A stretch of DNA of 27,903 bases from Bacillota bacterium (GCA_023399275.1 JAEWQH010000024.1:1-27903); one strand, 5' to 3'; counted from the stretch's first letter, positions 13,841 through 22,168 are shown. The notes: generated by a model not told the origin, from the letters alone. A program made the numbers and translations.

Positions 13841-15988
13841 ATGTCGAAGCGGTTGTTTTCAAAACCCATGCTCATCCTTTTTTTGGCGGGGCTTACGCTC
13901 AATATCGGCCTCGTTTGGATCACCGGGGTCTTCGATATCCCGCTGTATCTCGACTCGATCGGCACCGTGCTCGTAGCGGTGCTGGGCGGCATGCTGCCGG
14001 GCATCGCGGTCGGGTTCCTATCCAACAGCATCACCTCCCTGCTCTCCGTCTCCCCCGACCCTATGACGCTCTACTACGGGTTCCTCAACGTGCTGCTCGC
14101 CATGATGGCGGCGTGGCTCTCTCAAAAGGGCCTGCTGCGCCGTTGGTACGGCCAGATTCTGGCGGTGGTCTCTCTTTCCCTGATCGGCGGCGGGCTCGGC
14201 TTTGTCATCACATGGATGCTCTATGGCTTCACCCTCGGTCAGGGCGCGTCCGCTGCGCTGGCGAACACCCTTTTACAGCAGCTCCACCTGAGTGAATTCT
14301 CGGCGCAGCTCGTCGCGAGCCTCTGGACGGATCTTGCGGATAAGCTCGTCACCGTTGCGATATTGGACGCGGTGATCTGGCTGCTGCCGCAGCGCGTCCT
14401 TGCGCAGCTGCCGCTGGGGTACATATACGCCAAGCCCGGGCCGGACGCCGCTTTGGCGGAGGCCCCCGCGCAGCCCCAGGCACAGCGATTGTTTCGCAGG
14501 CGCTCGATTCGCACGAAGATCACGCTGCTGATCATGATCTCCTCCGCCGTTCTCAGCATTCTGGCGCTGACCATCAGCGTATCCATCTACCGCAGCAAGC
14601 AGATCGACCAATATTCCGTGCTGTGCGGCGACATCGTATCCATGATGCTGGCTAAGATCGACGGAGACCGCGTGGAAGACTATCTTTCCCAAACCGAGCC
14701 TTCGGCGGATTACGAGCAGACGAAGCACGCGCTCCACGATATCCTCGACAACGCCGCTCTGATCAAGTATATGTATGTCTACGCGTTCCGGCCGGACGGC
14801 AGGCACGTCGTGTTTGACTTGGATGCGGCGGACTTCGCGGGGGAATCGGTCGGAACCGTGCTGCCGTATACCACCGCCTTTCCGCACCTGGAGCAGATGC
14901 TCGCGGGCGAGGCGGACATCCCGCCTTCCATCACAAACGGTTCCTACGGGTGGCTGCTGACAGCGTACAAGCCGGTCTACAACGCGGCAAACGACGTCGT
15001 CGCCTATGCCGCGGCGGACATCGACATGCAGCAGATCAACACAAACCTGTACTCCTTTTCCATCAGCATCGCCTCGCTGCTGTTTGGGGTGATGATCGTG
15101 ATCGCGGCCATCTCCCTGCGGTATGGCGACAAAGGGCTTTTAGAACCGATGTCTGTGCTGGTCGAGCAGGCGCGAAGCTTCCGCTATGCAGACACGCCCG
15201 GCACAGCCCGCGTGCGGGACCGGCTCGGCGTCAAAACCGGGGATGAGCTGGAGGAAATCTTCGACACCATGTGCCGTACGGAGGACGCCATTGCAAAATA
15301 CGTCTCGGAGCTGACGGCAAAAACCCTCGAAATATCGCTCATGCAGCGCAACATCATCTATACGCTGGCAAACATGGTGGAAAACCGCGACGGGAATACG
15401 GGCGGGCACATCAAGCGCACCGCGAGCTACGTGCAGCTCATCGGCCGTCGGCTGATGGAAAACGGCCTCTATGGCGGACGGATCGACGAGGAATTCGTCA
15501 AGATGCTCGCCGTCTCGGCGCCGCTGCACGACATCGGCAAGATCAAGATTCCGGATGCCGTGCTCAACAAACCCGGCAAGCTTACAGACGAAGAGTTTGC
15601 GCTGATGAAGACGCACACGACGCAGGGAGCCGCGATCCTGCGCGCCTCGCTGTCGGACATCGAGGACGGCAGCTGGCTCTCCATGGCCATCGCCATGGCG
15701 GAGTATCACCATGAGCGCTGGGACGGAAGCGGCTATCCCAAGGGACTATCCGGCGAGGGAATCCCGCTGTGCGCGCGCATCATGGCGGTCTCCGACGTGT
15801 TTGACGCGCTCATCTCCAAGCGCAGCTATAAACCGGCCTATTCGCTGGAGGACGCGATCGCACGCCTGCAGGAAGGCGCGGGCAGCCATTTCGACCCGCA
15901 GATCGTGGCCGTCTTTACCGGAGCGGAAGCCGAGATCCGCCGGATCATAGACGCCGCGGCAGAAAAAAACCGCCTGGAAGCGGTTTGA
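13841..15988 (+). CDS. Membrane HD-GYP protein: multi-helix N-terminus, Cache-like sensor, c-di-GMP phosphodiesterase domain
   Basis: 715 residues, predicted to sense a signal and hydrolyse cyclic di-GMP. Order: hydrophobic N-terminal module of about six helices (8-185) with a pattern like an ECF-transporter S component (LDSIGTVLVAVLGGMLPG, then NSITSLLSVSPDPMTLYYGFLN); cytoplasmic linker; helix 226-250; extracytoplasmic Cache-like domain (about 251-400) with YMYVYAFRPDG and VYNAANDVVAYAAADI; helix 403-427; HAMP-like linker; HD-GYP (about 500-705). Catalytic motifs are complete: His523 (GGHIKR), His563-Asp564 (HDIGKIKIPD), His623-His624, and DGSGYPKG. No GGDEF domain. Monocistronic, with its own promoter and terminator. 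The start is fixed by an in-frame stop just upstream. Confidence 0.9.
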   Translation: MSKRLFSKPMLILFLAGLTLNIGLVWITGVFDIPLYLDSIGTVLVAVLGGMLPGIAVGFLSNSITSLLSVSPDPMTLYYGFLNVLLAMMAAWLSQKGLLRRWYGQILAVVSLSLIGGGLGFVITWMLYGFTLGQGASAALANTLLQQLHLSEFSAQLVASLWTDLADKLVTVAILDAVIWLLPQRVLAQLPLGYIYAKPGPDAALAEAPAQPQAQRLFRRRSIRTKITLLIMISSAVLSILALTISVSIYRSKQIDQYSVLCGDIVSMMLAKIDGDRVEDYLSQTEPSADYEQTKHALHDILDNAALIKYMYVYAFRPDGRHVVFDLDAADFAGESVGTVLPYTTAFPHLEQMLAGEADIPPSITNGSYGWLLTAYKPVYNAANDVVAYAAADIDMQQINTNLYSFSISIASLLFGVMIVIAAISLRYGDKGLLEPMSVLVEQARSFRYADTPGTARVRDRLGVKTGDELEEIFDTMCRTEDAIAKYVSELTAKTLEISLMQRNIIYTLANMVENRDGNTGGHIKRTASYVQLIGRRLMENGLYGGRIDEEFVKMLAVSAPLHDIGKIKIPDAVLNKPGKLTDEEFALMKTHTTQGAAILRASLSDIEDGSWLSMAIAMAEYHHERWDGSGYPKGLSGEGIPLCARIMAVSDVFDALISKRSYKPAYSLEDAIARLQEGAGSHFDPQIVAVFTGAEAEIRRIIDAAAEKNRLEAV

Positions 15989-16027
15989 TTCACCGGAAAA
16001 CGCGCTGCCGCATCCGCCGACATCCCC

Positions 16028-16049
16028 GGCCGCCAAGGCGGCCTTTTTT
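16028..16049 (+). terminator. Intrinsic terminator of the HD-GYP gene
   Basis: GGCCGC-CAAG-GCGGCC stem-loop followed by six T, 40 bp past the stop codon. On the minus strand there is no T-run after it, so it serves the plus-strand gene. Confidence 0.88.
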
Positions 16050-16080
16050 AGTTTGCCTCGCCCGGTTCGGCGGCGCAGCT

Positions 16081-16632
16081 TCACCTCTTCGGCGCGGCGC
16101 TGCGCTCCGCCAGCGCAAAGGAGAGCAGATCCATCCGCCCCCGGCCGGCATACTGAAAGATCAGTGGCAGGGTTCCCTGCGCCGCGATGCTGGTTTGTCT
16201 GCTGCGCCACCCTTCGCTCGGCCGGATCGCGATCTCGCCCGCGCACTCACCCGTCTCCTGCACAAAGATGCGCAGCATTCCGTTTGCGCTTCCCCTCGTC
16301 TTGACGGATAGCTCCGTCTCTCCTGAAAACGCAAAATATTTGTAGCCGATCCGAACCCCCGACACGATGCCGGCGATGAATCGCTCCTCGCCGCGGTTTG
16401 TGATATACGGGCACCGCGCGCGGGACTTTCGACTTTGCAGGTGCGGCATCCTGCCGTTGGTGAGGTTGCAGGCGATCACGGCCGGGTACTCCCCCCGCGC
16501 GCGCAGGGGCCCACCGTTGAGCCCGCAGGAGGTCATCTCCACCTGCGCAATCGAGCCGTCCGGAATGTACTCGTGCAGCGGTAAAAACGGATTGTATGCC
16601 TGTCGTTCCCCTCGCAGTCGAATCGATTCCAT
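16081..16632 (-). CDS. GH43-derived protein lacking the catalytic domain (N-terminal tip plus C-terminal carbohydrate-binding domain)
   Basis: 183 residues. Residues 13-26 (YNPFLPLHEYIPDG) match the very start of a family 43 glycosidase group, where the text normally continues into the beta-propeller (E-P-H-V-F-G-D-R-type). Here it passes directly into MTSCGLNGGPL (33-43), which in those enzymes comes after the propeller and opens the C-terminal CBM6-like domain; GVRIGYKYFAF, RGSANGML and AGRGRMDLLSFAL complete that domain. So about 270-300 residues carrying all catalytic acids appear to be missing, in frame. It cannot be an active GH43; it may bind glycan or be decaying. Its ATG directly abuts the stop of the upstream GH2 gene, so it is translationally coupled and last in a four-gene operon. 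Confidence 0.75.
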   Translation of the reverse strand: MESIRLRGERQAYNPFLPLHEYIPDGSIAQVEMTSCGLNGGPLRARGEYPAVIACNLTNGRMPHLQSRKSRARCPYITNRGEERFIAGIVSGVRIGYKYFAFSGETELSVKTRGSANGMLRIFVQETGECAGEIAIRPSEGWRSRQTSIAAQGTLPLIFQYAGRGRMDLLSFALAERSAAPKR

Positions 16633-18978
16633 TCAGTTGTCCTCCTCAACCACCGCGATTGCGATGGTTCTTTCCGCCATGCCATCCGCGCTGAGTGTAA
16701 CGCATATCTCCCCCGGGCGGTATCCGGCGCGGATCACGGCCAGCGCCCGGCCCAGATACGTTTCGTGGGTGTCCTGATCAAACACCTCGTCCGTCTTGCA
16801 GCGCGCGCTGCCAAGCCCCTGCAACCTTCCCGGGCCACGCACCGCAACGCGGATGCAAACATCCGCCGCCGGCTTACAGATTCCCTCGCGATCCGTCAGC
16901 GCAATGGACAAAAAACACAGATCCTGACCGTTTGCGCGCAGCCGCGTCTTATCGGCAGAAACGCTGAGCACAGTCTCGTCACCGGCGGTGCGGAGCTGCG
17001 TGCGCGAAAGCTCACGCCCGTCCCGGTCGAGCGCCGCCGCTTCCAAAATTCCCGGCGCATAGCGTGTTTGAAACACCGCTCGAAACTGTCGAATCCGCTT
17101 TTTGCCGATCCGCCGGCCGTTTCGGTACAGCACGGCGCTGTGCGCCCCGCTGAAGACCTCCACGACCGCCCGCTCTCCCTCGCAGCCCTGCCAGCTCCAG
17201 CTGTCGATCGCATCGGTAAAGCGCCATCTGCTCTTGTGCGGCGTCTCGCGCGCATACTTCACGGGGCGTACGCAGAGATACGGCTCCACTCTGAGTCCCC
17301 ACACCACCTGTTGAAAAAAGCTCTCCGCGCCGGGCGTGCCGATCAGGTCGATCGCGCCGCAGCCCGCGGTGAGCATCAGCCCGCTCTGCGCGGCAAAATA
17401 GGTCCAGTCGCCCACGCCGGCCTCGCCGAGATAGTCCATCGCCGTCCAGGCGAAGTCGCCGATGATCGCCTTATGCTTCTTCACGCGCGCCCAGTTGTAG
17501 GGCAGGTCGTGAATCATCGTCTCGCTGCCGACCATGATCCGCTCGAGAAACGCCGCGGCATCCTTGTCGTACCGCCGGGAGCCGTAGTTGAGGCCGAGCA
17601 CGTCGAGCTTGGCTGCAACCTCGCGGATCGCGGCCCCGCCCGCCCTGCTGCCGGAGATCATATCGGTGATCCAGTTTGCGTTTTGCATCACAAAATTGAA
17701 AAAAGCCGAGCCGGATTTACGCTCCTTCGCCGTGCCTTCTATAGGCGGCAGCGGCTCCGGCCGATATGCCCCGCTGTCTTTGTAGATGGCGATTCCCCTT
17801 GCGCTGAGCGCGTTGAGCATGGCGTTGACGCCGCAGGTGACGGGGCGGGTCGCGTCAAGGGTATGCACCTGCCGCGCCATGCGCCCGGCCAGCCGTATGC
17901 CCCGCTCCTGCGCGGTCTCGGTCACTTCGTTGCCCAGCGAATAGAGGATGACGCTCGGATGGTTGATATCCTTGGCCACCATCGCCGCGATATCCGCTTC
18001 GTGGCACGCCTCGAAGTCGCGCGCATAATCGTGATAGGTCTTCGGCGTATACCACCCGTCGAACGCCTCGTCCATCACATACATCCCGAGCCGGTCGCAT
18101 GCGTCGAGCAGCGCGCGCGAGCAGGGGTTGTGCGCGGAGCGGATCGCATTGTATCCGGCTGCTTTCAGGATCCGCACACGCCGCTCCTCCGCGTCCGCAA
18201 AGGCGCACGCCCCAAGAATGCCGTTGTCGTGGTGGATGCATCCGCCGCGCAGCAGCACCTCACCGCCGTTGATCAAAAGCCCGGTCTTTGCGCTCCATTC
18301 GATCGTTCGTATCCCAAACGTCTCGCGCACCTCATCGCGCGCGCTCGAAACGACGCAGGTGTAGAGATGCGGCTCCTCCGCGCTCCAGAGCTTGGCGTTT
18401 GGAAGCTCGAACCGCCCCAATTCGCCAGCCGCGACCAATATCTCGCCGTCATAGATCCGCACCGACGCGCCATCGGCTTTTGCCGAAACCTCGATCACCG
18501 CGGGCGAATGCGATACCGTTCGGATAACCAGGTCCTCGATATGCTCCTTTTCCCGGATCATCAGGCGCACAGGGCGGTAGATTCCGCTGCCGGAGTACCA
18601 GCGGCTATTGGGCTCCAGGCGGTTGTCGACGATGACGCGCACGGTGTTTTCGCCAGGGCGCACAAGGCCGGTAAGATCGGCCGTAAACTCCGTGTAGCCA
18701 TAGGCATGACGCGCAACCTCCCGACTGTTCAACAGCACGCTCGCATGCCGGTAAACGCCCTCAAACAGCAGCACGACGGAGCGCTCCGCATCCGCCTCGC
18801 CGATCGAAAACGTCTTTTCATACCGGTAGGTTCCGCCCGGAAAATACCCCGTCTTTTCCGCATTGCGGCATGCGGCGTCCCGCGGCTGCGTCAGCATCGC
18901 GTCGTGCGGCAGATCGACCCGCTGCGGCTCTGCGCCATCCCTGTAAAAATACCAATCCCGGCAAACCGCGTCCGTCAT
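16633..18978 (-). CDS. Family 2 glycoside hydrolase (beta-galactosidase-like, with C-terminal Ig domains)
   Basis: Retaining exo-glycosidase, 781 residues, no signal peptide. Order: sugar-binding jelly roll (about 1-140), Ig-like domain (145-225), TIM barrel (230-515), then domains like those of DUF4982-containing beta-galactosidases (WGLRVEPYLCVRPV and the VEVFSGAHSAVLYRNGRRIG strand pattern). Seen: GGCIHHDNGILGA, SAHNPCS, acid/base Glu351 in SLGNEV, nucleophile Glu486 in VGSETM and WTAMDYLGEAGVGDW. The start at 18978 has GGAGG twelve bases upstream, a long gap, and lies 21 nt after the Sde182-like gene. Third gene of the TetR-linked operon; its exact sugar cannot be read, and the GH43-like remnant downstream hints at plant-type glycan. 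Confidence 0.93.
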   Translation of the reverse strand: MTDAVCRDWYFYRDGAEPQRVDLPHDAMLTQPRDAACRNAEKTGYFPGGTYRYEKTFSIGEADAERSVVLLFEGVYRHASVLLNSREVARHAYGYTEFTADLTGLVRPGENTVRVIVDNRLEPNSRWYSGSGIYRPVRLMIREKEHIEDLVIRTVSHSPAVIEVSAKADGASVRIYDGEILVAAGELGRFELPNAKLWSAEEPHLYTCVVSSARDEVRETFGIRTIEWSAKTGLLINGGEVLLRGGCIHHDNGILGACAFADAEERRVRILKAAGYNAIRSAHNPCSRALLDACDRLGMYVMDEAFDGWYTPKTYHDYARDFEACHEADIAAMVAKDINHPSVILYSLGNEVTETAQERGIRLAGRMARQVHTLDATRPVTCGVNAMLNALSARGIAIYKDSGAYRPEPLPPIEGTAKERKSGSAFFNFVMQNANWITDMISGSRAGGAAIREVAAKLDVLGLNYGSRRYDKDAAAFLERIMVGSETMIHDLPYNWARVKKHKAIIGDFAWTAMDYLGEAGVGDWTYFAAQSGLMLTAGCGAIDLIGTPGAESFFQQVVWGLRVEPYLCVRPVKYARETPHKSRWRFTDAIDSWSWQGCEGERAVVEVFSGAHSAVLYRNGRRIGKKRIRQFRAVFQTRYAPGILEAAALDRDGRELSRTQLRTAGDETVLSVSADKTRLRANGQDLCFLSIALTDREGICKPAADVCIRVAVRGPGRLQGLGSARCKTDEVFDQDTHETYLGRALAVIRAGYRPGEICVTLSADGMAERTIAIAVVEEDN

Positions 18979-18999
18979 AGCAGCAACACACCTCCCGTC

Positions 19000-20433
19000 C
19001 TATTCATTCCCGCACACCGAAGCGCGCGCTGTCTTTACAATGTCCACGACGACCCGGCCATAGCGCGTCAACACGGGCGTTCCGCCGTCTCGCACCTCTA
19101 CGAGGATGTGGAGCGACAGCGTCTCCGCCTCCGGCGGAATATCCGGCGCAACGAATCGGGCGCGAGACGAGTCGCTGTTTTCGAGGGATAACGTAACCCC
19201 CGGCGACCCCGCCTCACGATAAAAGAACCAGTGAAAGGAGAGCGCGTCCCCATCCGGATCGAAGGACGGCGATGCATCCAGCTCCACAGGCGCGCCGGCG
19301 GCCGCCTCCAGCCGGACCGGGTGGGCAAACCGCACCTGCTGCGGATGATTCGCCCCGGCATACGCGCGCGCCACGGTCCAGTCCATCCTGGCGGCAAAAT
19401 CGTTTTGATACGCTGCGCGCCAGCGCCAGATCGTAGCCTGCGGGCTCGTGTGCAGGCGCCCGTCGCTGCCGGTAACCGTGTCGGCGGCATTGGTCCAGAT
19501 CGGGTGGTTTTCCGGCAACAGCCCCGGCGTGGCGGATGGAACACGGCGCTCATAGCGCCCGCCCCAGCCACCATAATCGGGATGCTCCGGCTCGTTGAGT
19601 CCGTTTGGAATCAGCCCCAGATAGCTCGGCGTATCGCCCTCCATGATAAACCTGCTGCGCGGATAGGCTTTGCCATAAACGCCGTGGCTGATGATGTTTT
19701 TGCCCAGCCATGCGTTGCCGACCATTTCGCCGTCTGCACCGGAAAATCCGCCGCCTTTGCTGCCATCCTCGCTGCCATTTCTATTGCGGTCGGCCGATAT
19801 GCCCGGCCAGGTGGCGCGCCAGTAGTCCCGCGCGCCGGATCGATCCGCGCAGCTCGGGGATACGATGTAAAACAGCTTCTCGCCAAAGCGCGCCCGCAGC
19901 CACGGCGCCGCATGATCCTGATCGGAGATCCCGTAGATCCTCAGCTTGGACAGAAACCGGTCAAATGCTTCGTCCGATCGCTGCCGCCGCGCCGTCCAGA
20001 CCGCCTGCGCCAGCGTGTTTGCACCGCCCCAGAGCCCGATCCAGAGCGGCCTCGGGTCCTCCCGGTCGGCGGCGTCCAGGATGCGCTTCACCCCGGGGCA
20101 ACCGTCGTAAGCCGCGTCGGCAAACCCGTTTCCTTCGCTCTTGCCAAAGGCCGGGACGCCTGTGCACGCAACCACGCGCAGCGCATCCGCCTCGGGAAAC
20201 CCGGGTTCGTGCAGCAGCAGATTTGCCCTCACCTTTTCATACGCGTCGATGACATCGTGTATGATCTTTAGGTGCTTCCGGCGCGCGCCGCGCTTTACAA
20301 AGCATGAAGTGCACGCGATCAGCCCCTCGATATCGATCTGATTCGAGTATAGCAGCAGCCGCACGAGCGATTGGATGTCGTCCTGCTCGATCCCGCGGTT
20401 GATATCGGTCAGCGCAATGAACCTCGCCTTCAT
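19000..20433 (-). CDS. Sde182 / DUF1593 nucleoside-hydrolase-like protein
   Basis: 477 residues. N-terminal nucleoside-hydrolase-like domain (about 1-330) with the Asp cluster TDINRGIEQDDIQSLVRLL (Asp10, Asp18, Asp19), the place where related hydrolases bind calcium, followed by LLYSNQIDIEGLIA, WIGLWGGANTLAQAV and YGISDQDHAAPW. The C-terminal beta-rich domain has a PKD-like DASPSFDPDGDALSFHW run (about residue 390). Relatives were first noted as a cellulose-binding domain of Saccharophagus; the reaction is not established, although an N- or O-glycoside hydrolysis is plausible. No signal peptide is seen, which is unlike many secreted relatives. The start at 20433 overlaps the stop of the dehydrogenase gene (ATGA), with GAGG four bases upstream. 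Confidence 0.86.
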   Translation of the reverse strand: MKARFIALTDINRGIEQDDIQSLVRLLLYSNQIDIEGLIACTSCFVKRGARRKHLKIIHDVIDAYEKVRANLLLHEPGFPEADALRVVACTGVPAFGKSEGNGFADAAYDGCPGVKRILDAADREDPRPLWIGLWGGANTLAQAVWTARRQRSDEAFDRFLSKLRIYGISDQDHAAPWLRARFGEKLFYIVSPSCADRSGARDYWRATWPGISADRNRNGSEDGSKGGGFSGADGEMVGNAWLGKNIISHGVYGKAYPRSRFIMEGDTPSYLGLIPNGLNEPEHPDYGGWGGRYERRVPSATPGLLPENHPIWTNAADTVTGSDGRLHTSPQATIWRWRAAYQNDFAARMDWTVARAYAGANHPQQVRFAHPVRLEAAAGAPVELDASPSFDPDGDALSFHWFFYREAGSPGVTLSLENSDSSRARFVAPDIPPEAETLSLHILVEVRDGGTPVLTRYGRVVVDIVKTARASVCGNE

Positions 20434-21968
20434 GTATCCTCGCCCGCAAACTCCAGTTCCGATACCTCCTTTGGGTAGACACGCGGCTGCTCGTCTGCCG
20501 CGTGCAGCGGATACCACACCTGCGCAAAGAAGGGATCGACCTTTGCGCGGTTCTGGTAATTCCAGCTCTCCCGCTCGCAGACCGGGCACCAGTGCCCGCC
20601 CTCGAGCACCAGCCGGGGGCTTGCCTCAAACGTGTGGCCAAACGCACAGCGAAACGCGAGCTTGCCCGCCCAGTCCCCCTGCCGCATTTCGTTCGAAAGG
20701 CACGCGCCCCCGCGAAACTCCGCAGCCTTGCGCAGGTCTGCCAGCGCCAGCGCTTCCCCGGGCTTGGCCTCGTCGTAGCCGTGGTCGATCGCAACGACCG
20801 TATCCCAGTCCGTAAAGTGCTGGAAATCGCGCATCGGCGCAACGGCCTCCATCGCCTCGCGCGAGCCCCAGTACGCGGCGATCTGATCCTCCCTCCCCTC
20901 GCGAATGAAGCGCGCCGTGCCATGCTCGGTCAACGCGGTCTTCATAAACTTTTTGCGCATCACGCCGCCGATCAGCTTCTGCCCGCCGGGCAGTTTGGTG
21001 ATGCAGCGGGAGAGATTGCGCGTCGCACCCAACTGCTCGAGATAGCAATCGTAGTAATACTGCATGGTATCATGCCGAAAATGCAGATCATTCTCAAGCT
21101 TGTCGGAATCCAGATAATACTGCCCGTGGAAGTTGCGCGTTGCGTAGTACTTGGAATCGAGCAGCGCGTAGGAAAGATCGGTGAACCCCAGCGCGCCAAA
21201 GAGCACGCGATACATATCATAGGTGCTGGTTCGGCAGCCGGCGCCGCCGCCGATGTTGTAGATGTGGTTCCAGAATGCCTCCGGCAGCGCGCCCGAACGC
21301 TGAAAATCGCAAAGATTGCGCAGCAACACCGCGGAATCCCGGTCGGAAACGTACTCCAGCACGTTATCCAAGCAGTTGTGAAACATGATCGCGTCGTCGA
21401 TCTCGCTCATCTTCGGCCCGATGATGCCCGTCTGGCGCAAGCTCACCCAGTGCTTGAGACCAGACTCGATCACGAGCCGCTCCGCCGCAATCTTGGAGAC
21501 CGCGTAGTAGTCGTATACGCTCGGCTTAATCGGGTCGCCCACACGCCCCCAGTGGATCGGCGGCATACGGTCGCCCGTTTCCGCCACCGTGCCGATATAT
21601 ACAAAGCGCACCTCTTGCTCGCGCTTTTGCGCCCGGATTGCGCGGATGAGGTTGCGCGTGGTTCCGAAGTTGACCCTCATCGCCTCCCTGGGGTGATAGT
21701 CCGCGGCCGGCGAAACAAACGCCGCCACGTGGAGGATGATATCCGCGCCCTCTACGCAGGCGTAGACGTCTTCATAATTCGTCAGATCCCCCCAGCAGAT
21801 CGTCAGTCCCGCCTGCCCCTCATAGGGCGCAAGCATCGCCTTGTTCTTCTCGGAGGGGCGCACCAGCACGATCACCTCGCGTCCCTCCGGGTTGCGCAAA
21901 AGCTGCTGCATGCCGGGGAAGCCCATCGCGCCCGTCGCACCCGTCAAAAATACCCTCTGCCGTTCCAT
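20430..21968 (-). CDS. Extended short-chain dehydrogenase / epimerase with a C-terminal zinc-ribbon-like domain
   Basis: 512 residues, cytoplasmic. Residues 1-300 are an extended SDR (NAD-dependent sugar epimerase/dehydratase type): nucleotide loop TGATGAMG (9-16), WGDLTN, VAAFVSP, VNFGTTRNL and the catalytic Y155AVSK159. After a helical middle, residues 439-464 read FRCAFGHTF then HWCPVC (Cys441, His445, Cys461, Cys464), which resembles the C-x3-G-H and CPxC pattern of DUF4379-type treble-clef zinc ribbons. That tail is odd for an SDR and its role is unknown. Two starts, 21974 and 21968, share one GGAGGAG; 21968 gives the better spacing (8) and was chosen. First clear gene of the operon running to 16081. 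Confidence 0.88.
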   Translation of the reverse strand: MERQRVFLTGATGAMGFPGMQQLLRNPEGREVIVLVRPSEKNKAMLAPYEGQAGLTICWGDLTNYEDVYACVEGADIILHVAAFVSPAADYHPREAMRVNFGTTRNLIRAIRAQKREQEVRFVYIGTVAETGDRMPPIHWGRVGDPIKPSVYDYYAVSKIAAERLVIESGLKHWVSLRQTGIIGPKMSEIDDAIMFHNCLDNVLEYVSDRDSAVLLRNLCDFQRSGALPEAFWNHIYNIGGGAGCRTSTYDMYRVLFGALGFTDLSYALLDSKYYATRNFHGQYYLDSDKLENDLHFRHDTMQYYYDCYLEQLGATRNLSRCITKLPGGQKLIGGVMRKKFMKTALTEHGTARFIREGREDQIAAYWGSREAMEAVAPMRDFQHFTDWDTVVAIDHGYDEAKPGEALALADLRKAAEFRGGACLSNEMRQGDWAGKLAFRCAFGHTFEASPRLVLEGGHWCPVCERESWNYQNRAKVDPFFAQVWYPLHAADEQPRVYPKEVSELEFAGEDT

Positions 21969-21970
21969 GT

Positions 21971-22072
21971 TCATTTCTCCTCCACGCCGGCCGCTCTCGC
22001 CTTGCCGTCCTTTTGTCCCTGCGCGGCCGCACCGCCCGGCCGCGGCGTTTCCCCGATCCTAAGCGTCTTCAT
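21971..22072 (-). CDS. Possible 33-residue leader ORF before the dehydrogenase gene
   Basis: Starts MKTLRIGETPRPGG, with AAAGGA eleven bases upstream, directly downstream of the operon promoter; its TGA overlaps the upstream start candidate of the dehydrogenase gene (ATGA). The second half is low complexity. It could be a real coupling peptide, the stub of a deleted gene, or chance. No family recognised. Confidence 0.3.
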   Translation of the reverse strand: MKTLRIGETPRPGGAAAQGQKDGKARAAGVEEK

Positions 22073-22099
22073 GCTGATTGTCTTCCTTTCGACAGATTG

Positions 22100-22128
22100 T
22101 TGACTTTGCACCATACCATCAATATAAT
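22100..22128 (+). promoter_or_regulatory. Promoter of the TetR-family gene
   Basis: TTGACT (22100-22105), 17-bp spacer, perfect TATAAT (22123-22128). It points to the TetR gene; its -10 overlaps that of the divergent promoter. Confidence 0.75.
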
Positions 22129-22149
22129 GACAGCATGTTTTTCCGGCAA
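22121..22149 (-). promoter_or_regulatory. Promoter of the dehydrogenase/Sde182/GH2 operon
   Basis: Minus-strand TTGCCG (22149-22144), 17-bp spacer, TATATT (22126-22121). Shares four base pairs of its -10 box with the divergent TetR-gene promoter. Confidence 0.6.
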
Positions 22150-22168
22150 GAACAGCCGGATATGTTCT
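22143..22168. promoter_or_regulatory. Candidate TetR operator: two interleaved inverted repeats
   Basis: CCGGC-N7-GCCGG (22143-22159) and AGAACA-N8-TGTTCT (22149-22168) overlap. They cover the -35 box of the operon promoter and lie just past the start point of the TetR gene, so one bound repressor could block both. Confidence 0.5.

Noticed and set aside
16765..19191. 808-codon plus-strand frame opposite the second GH2 gene
   Set aside because: Shadow; composition is Arg/His-rich and no motif is present, whereas the minus strand gives a full GH2.
20502..22103. 533-codon plus-strand frame opposite the dehydrogenase gene
   Set aside because: Shadow of the SDR frame, ending in the divergent promoter region.
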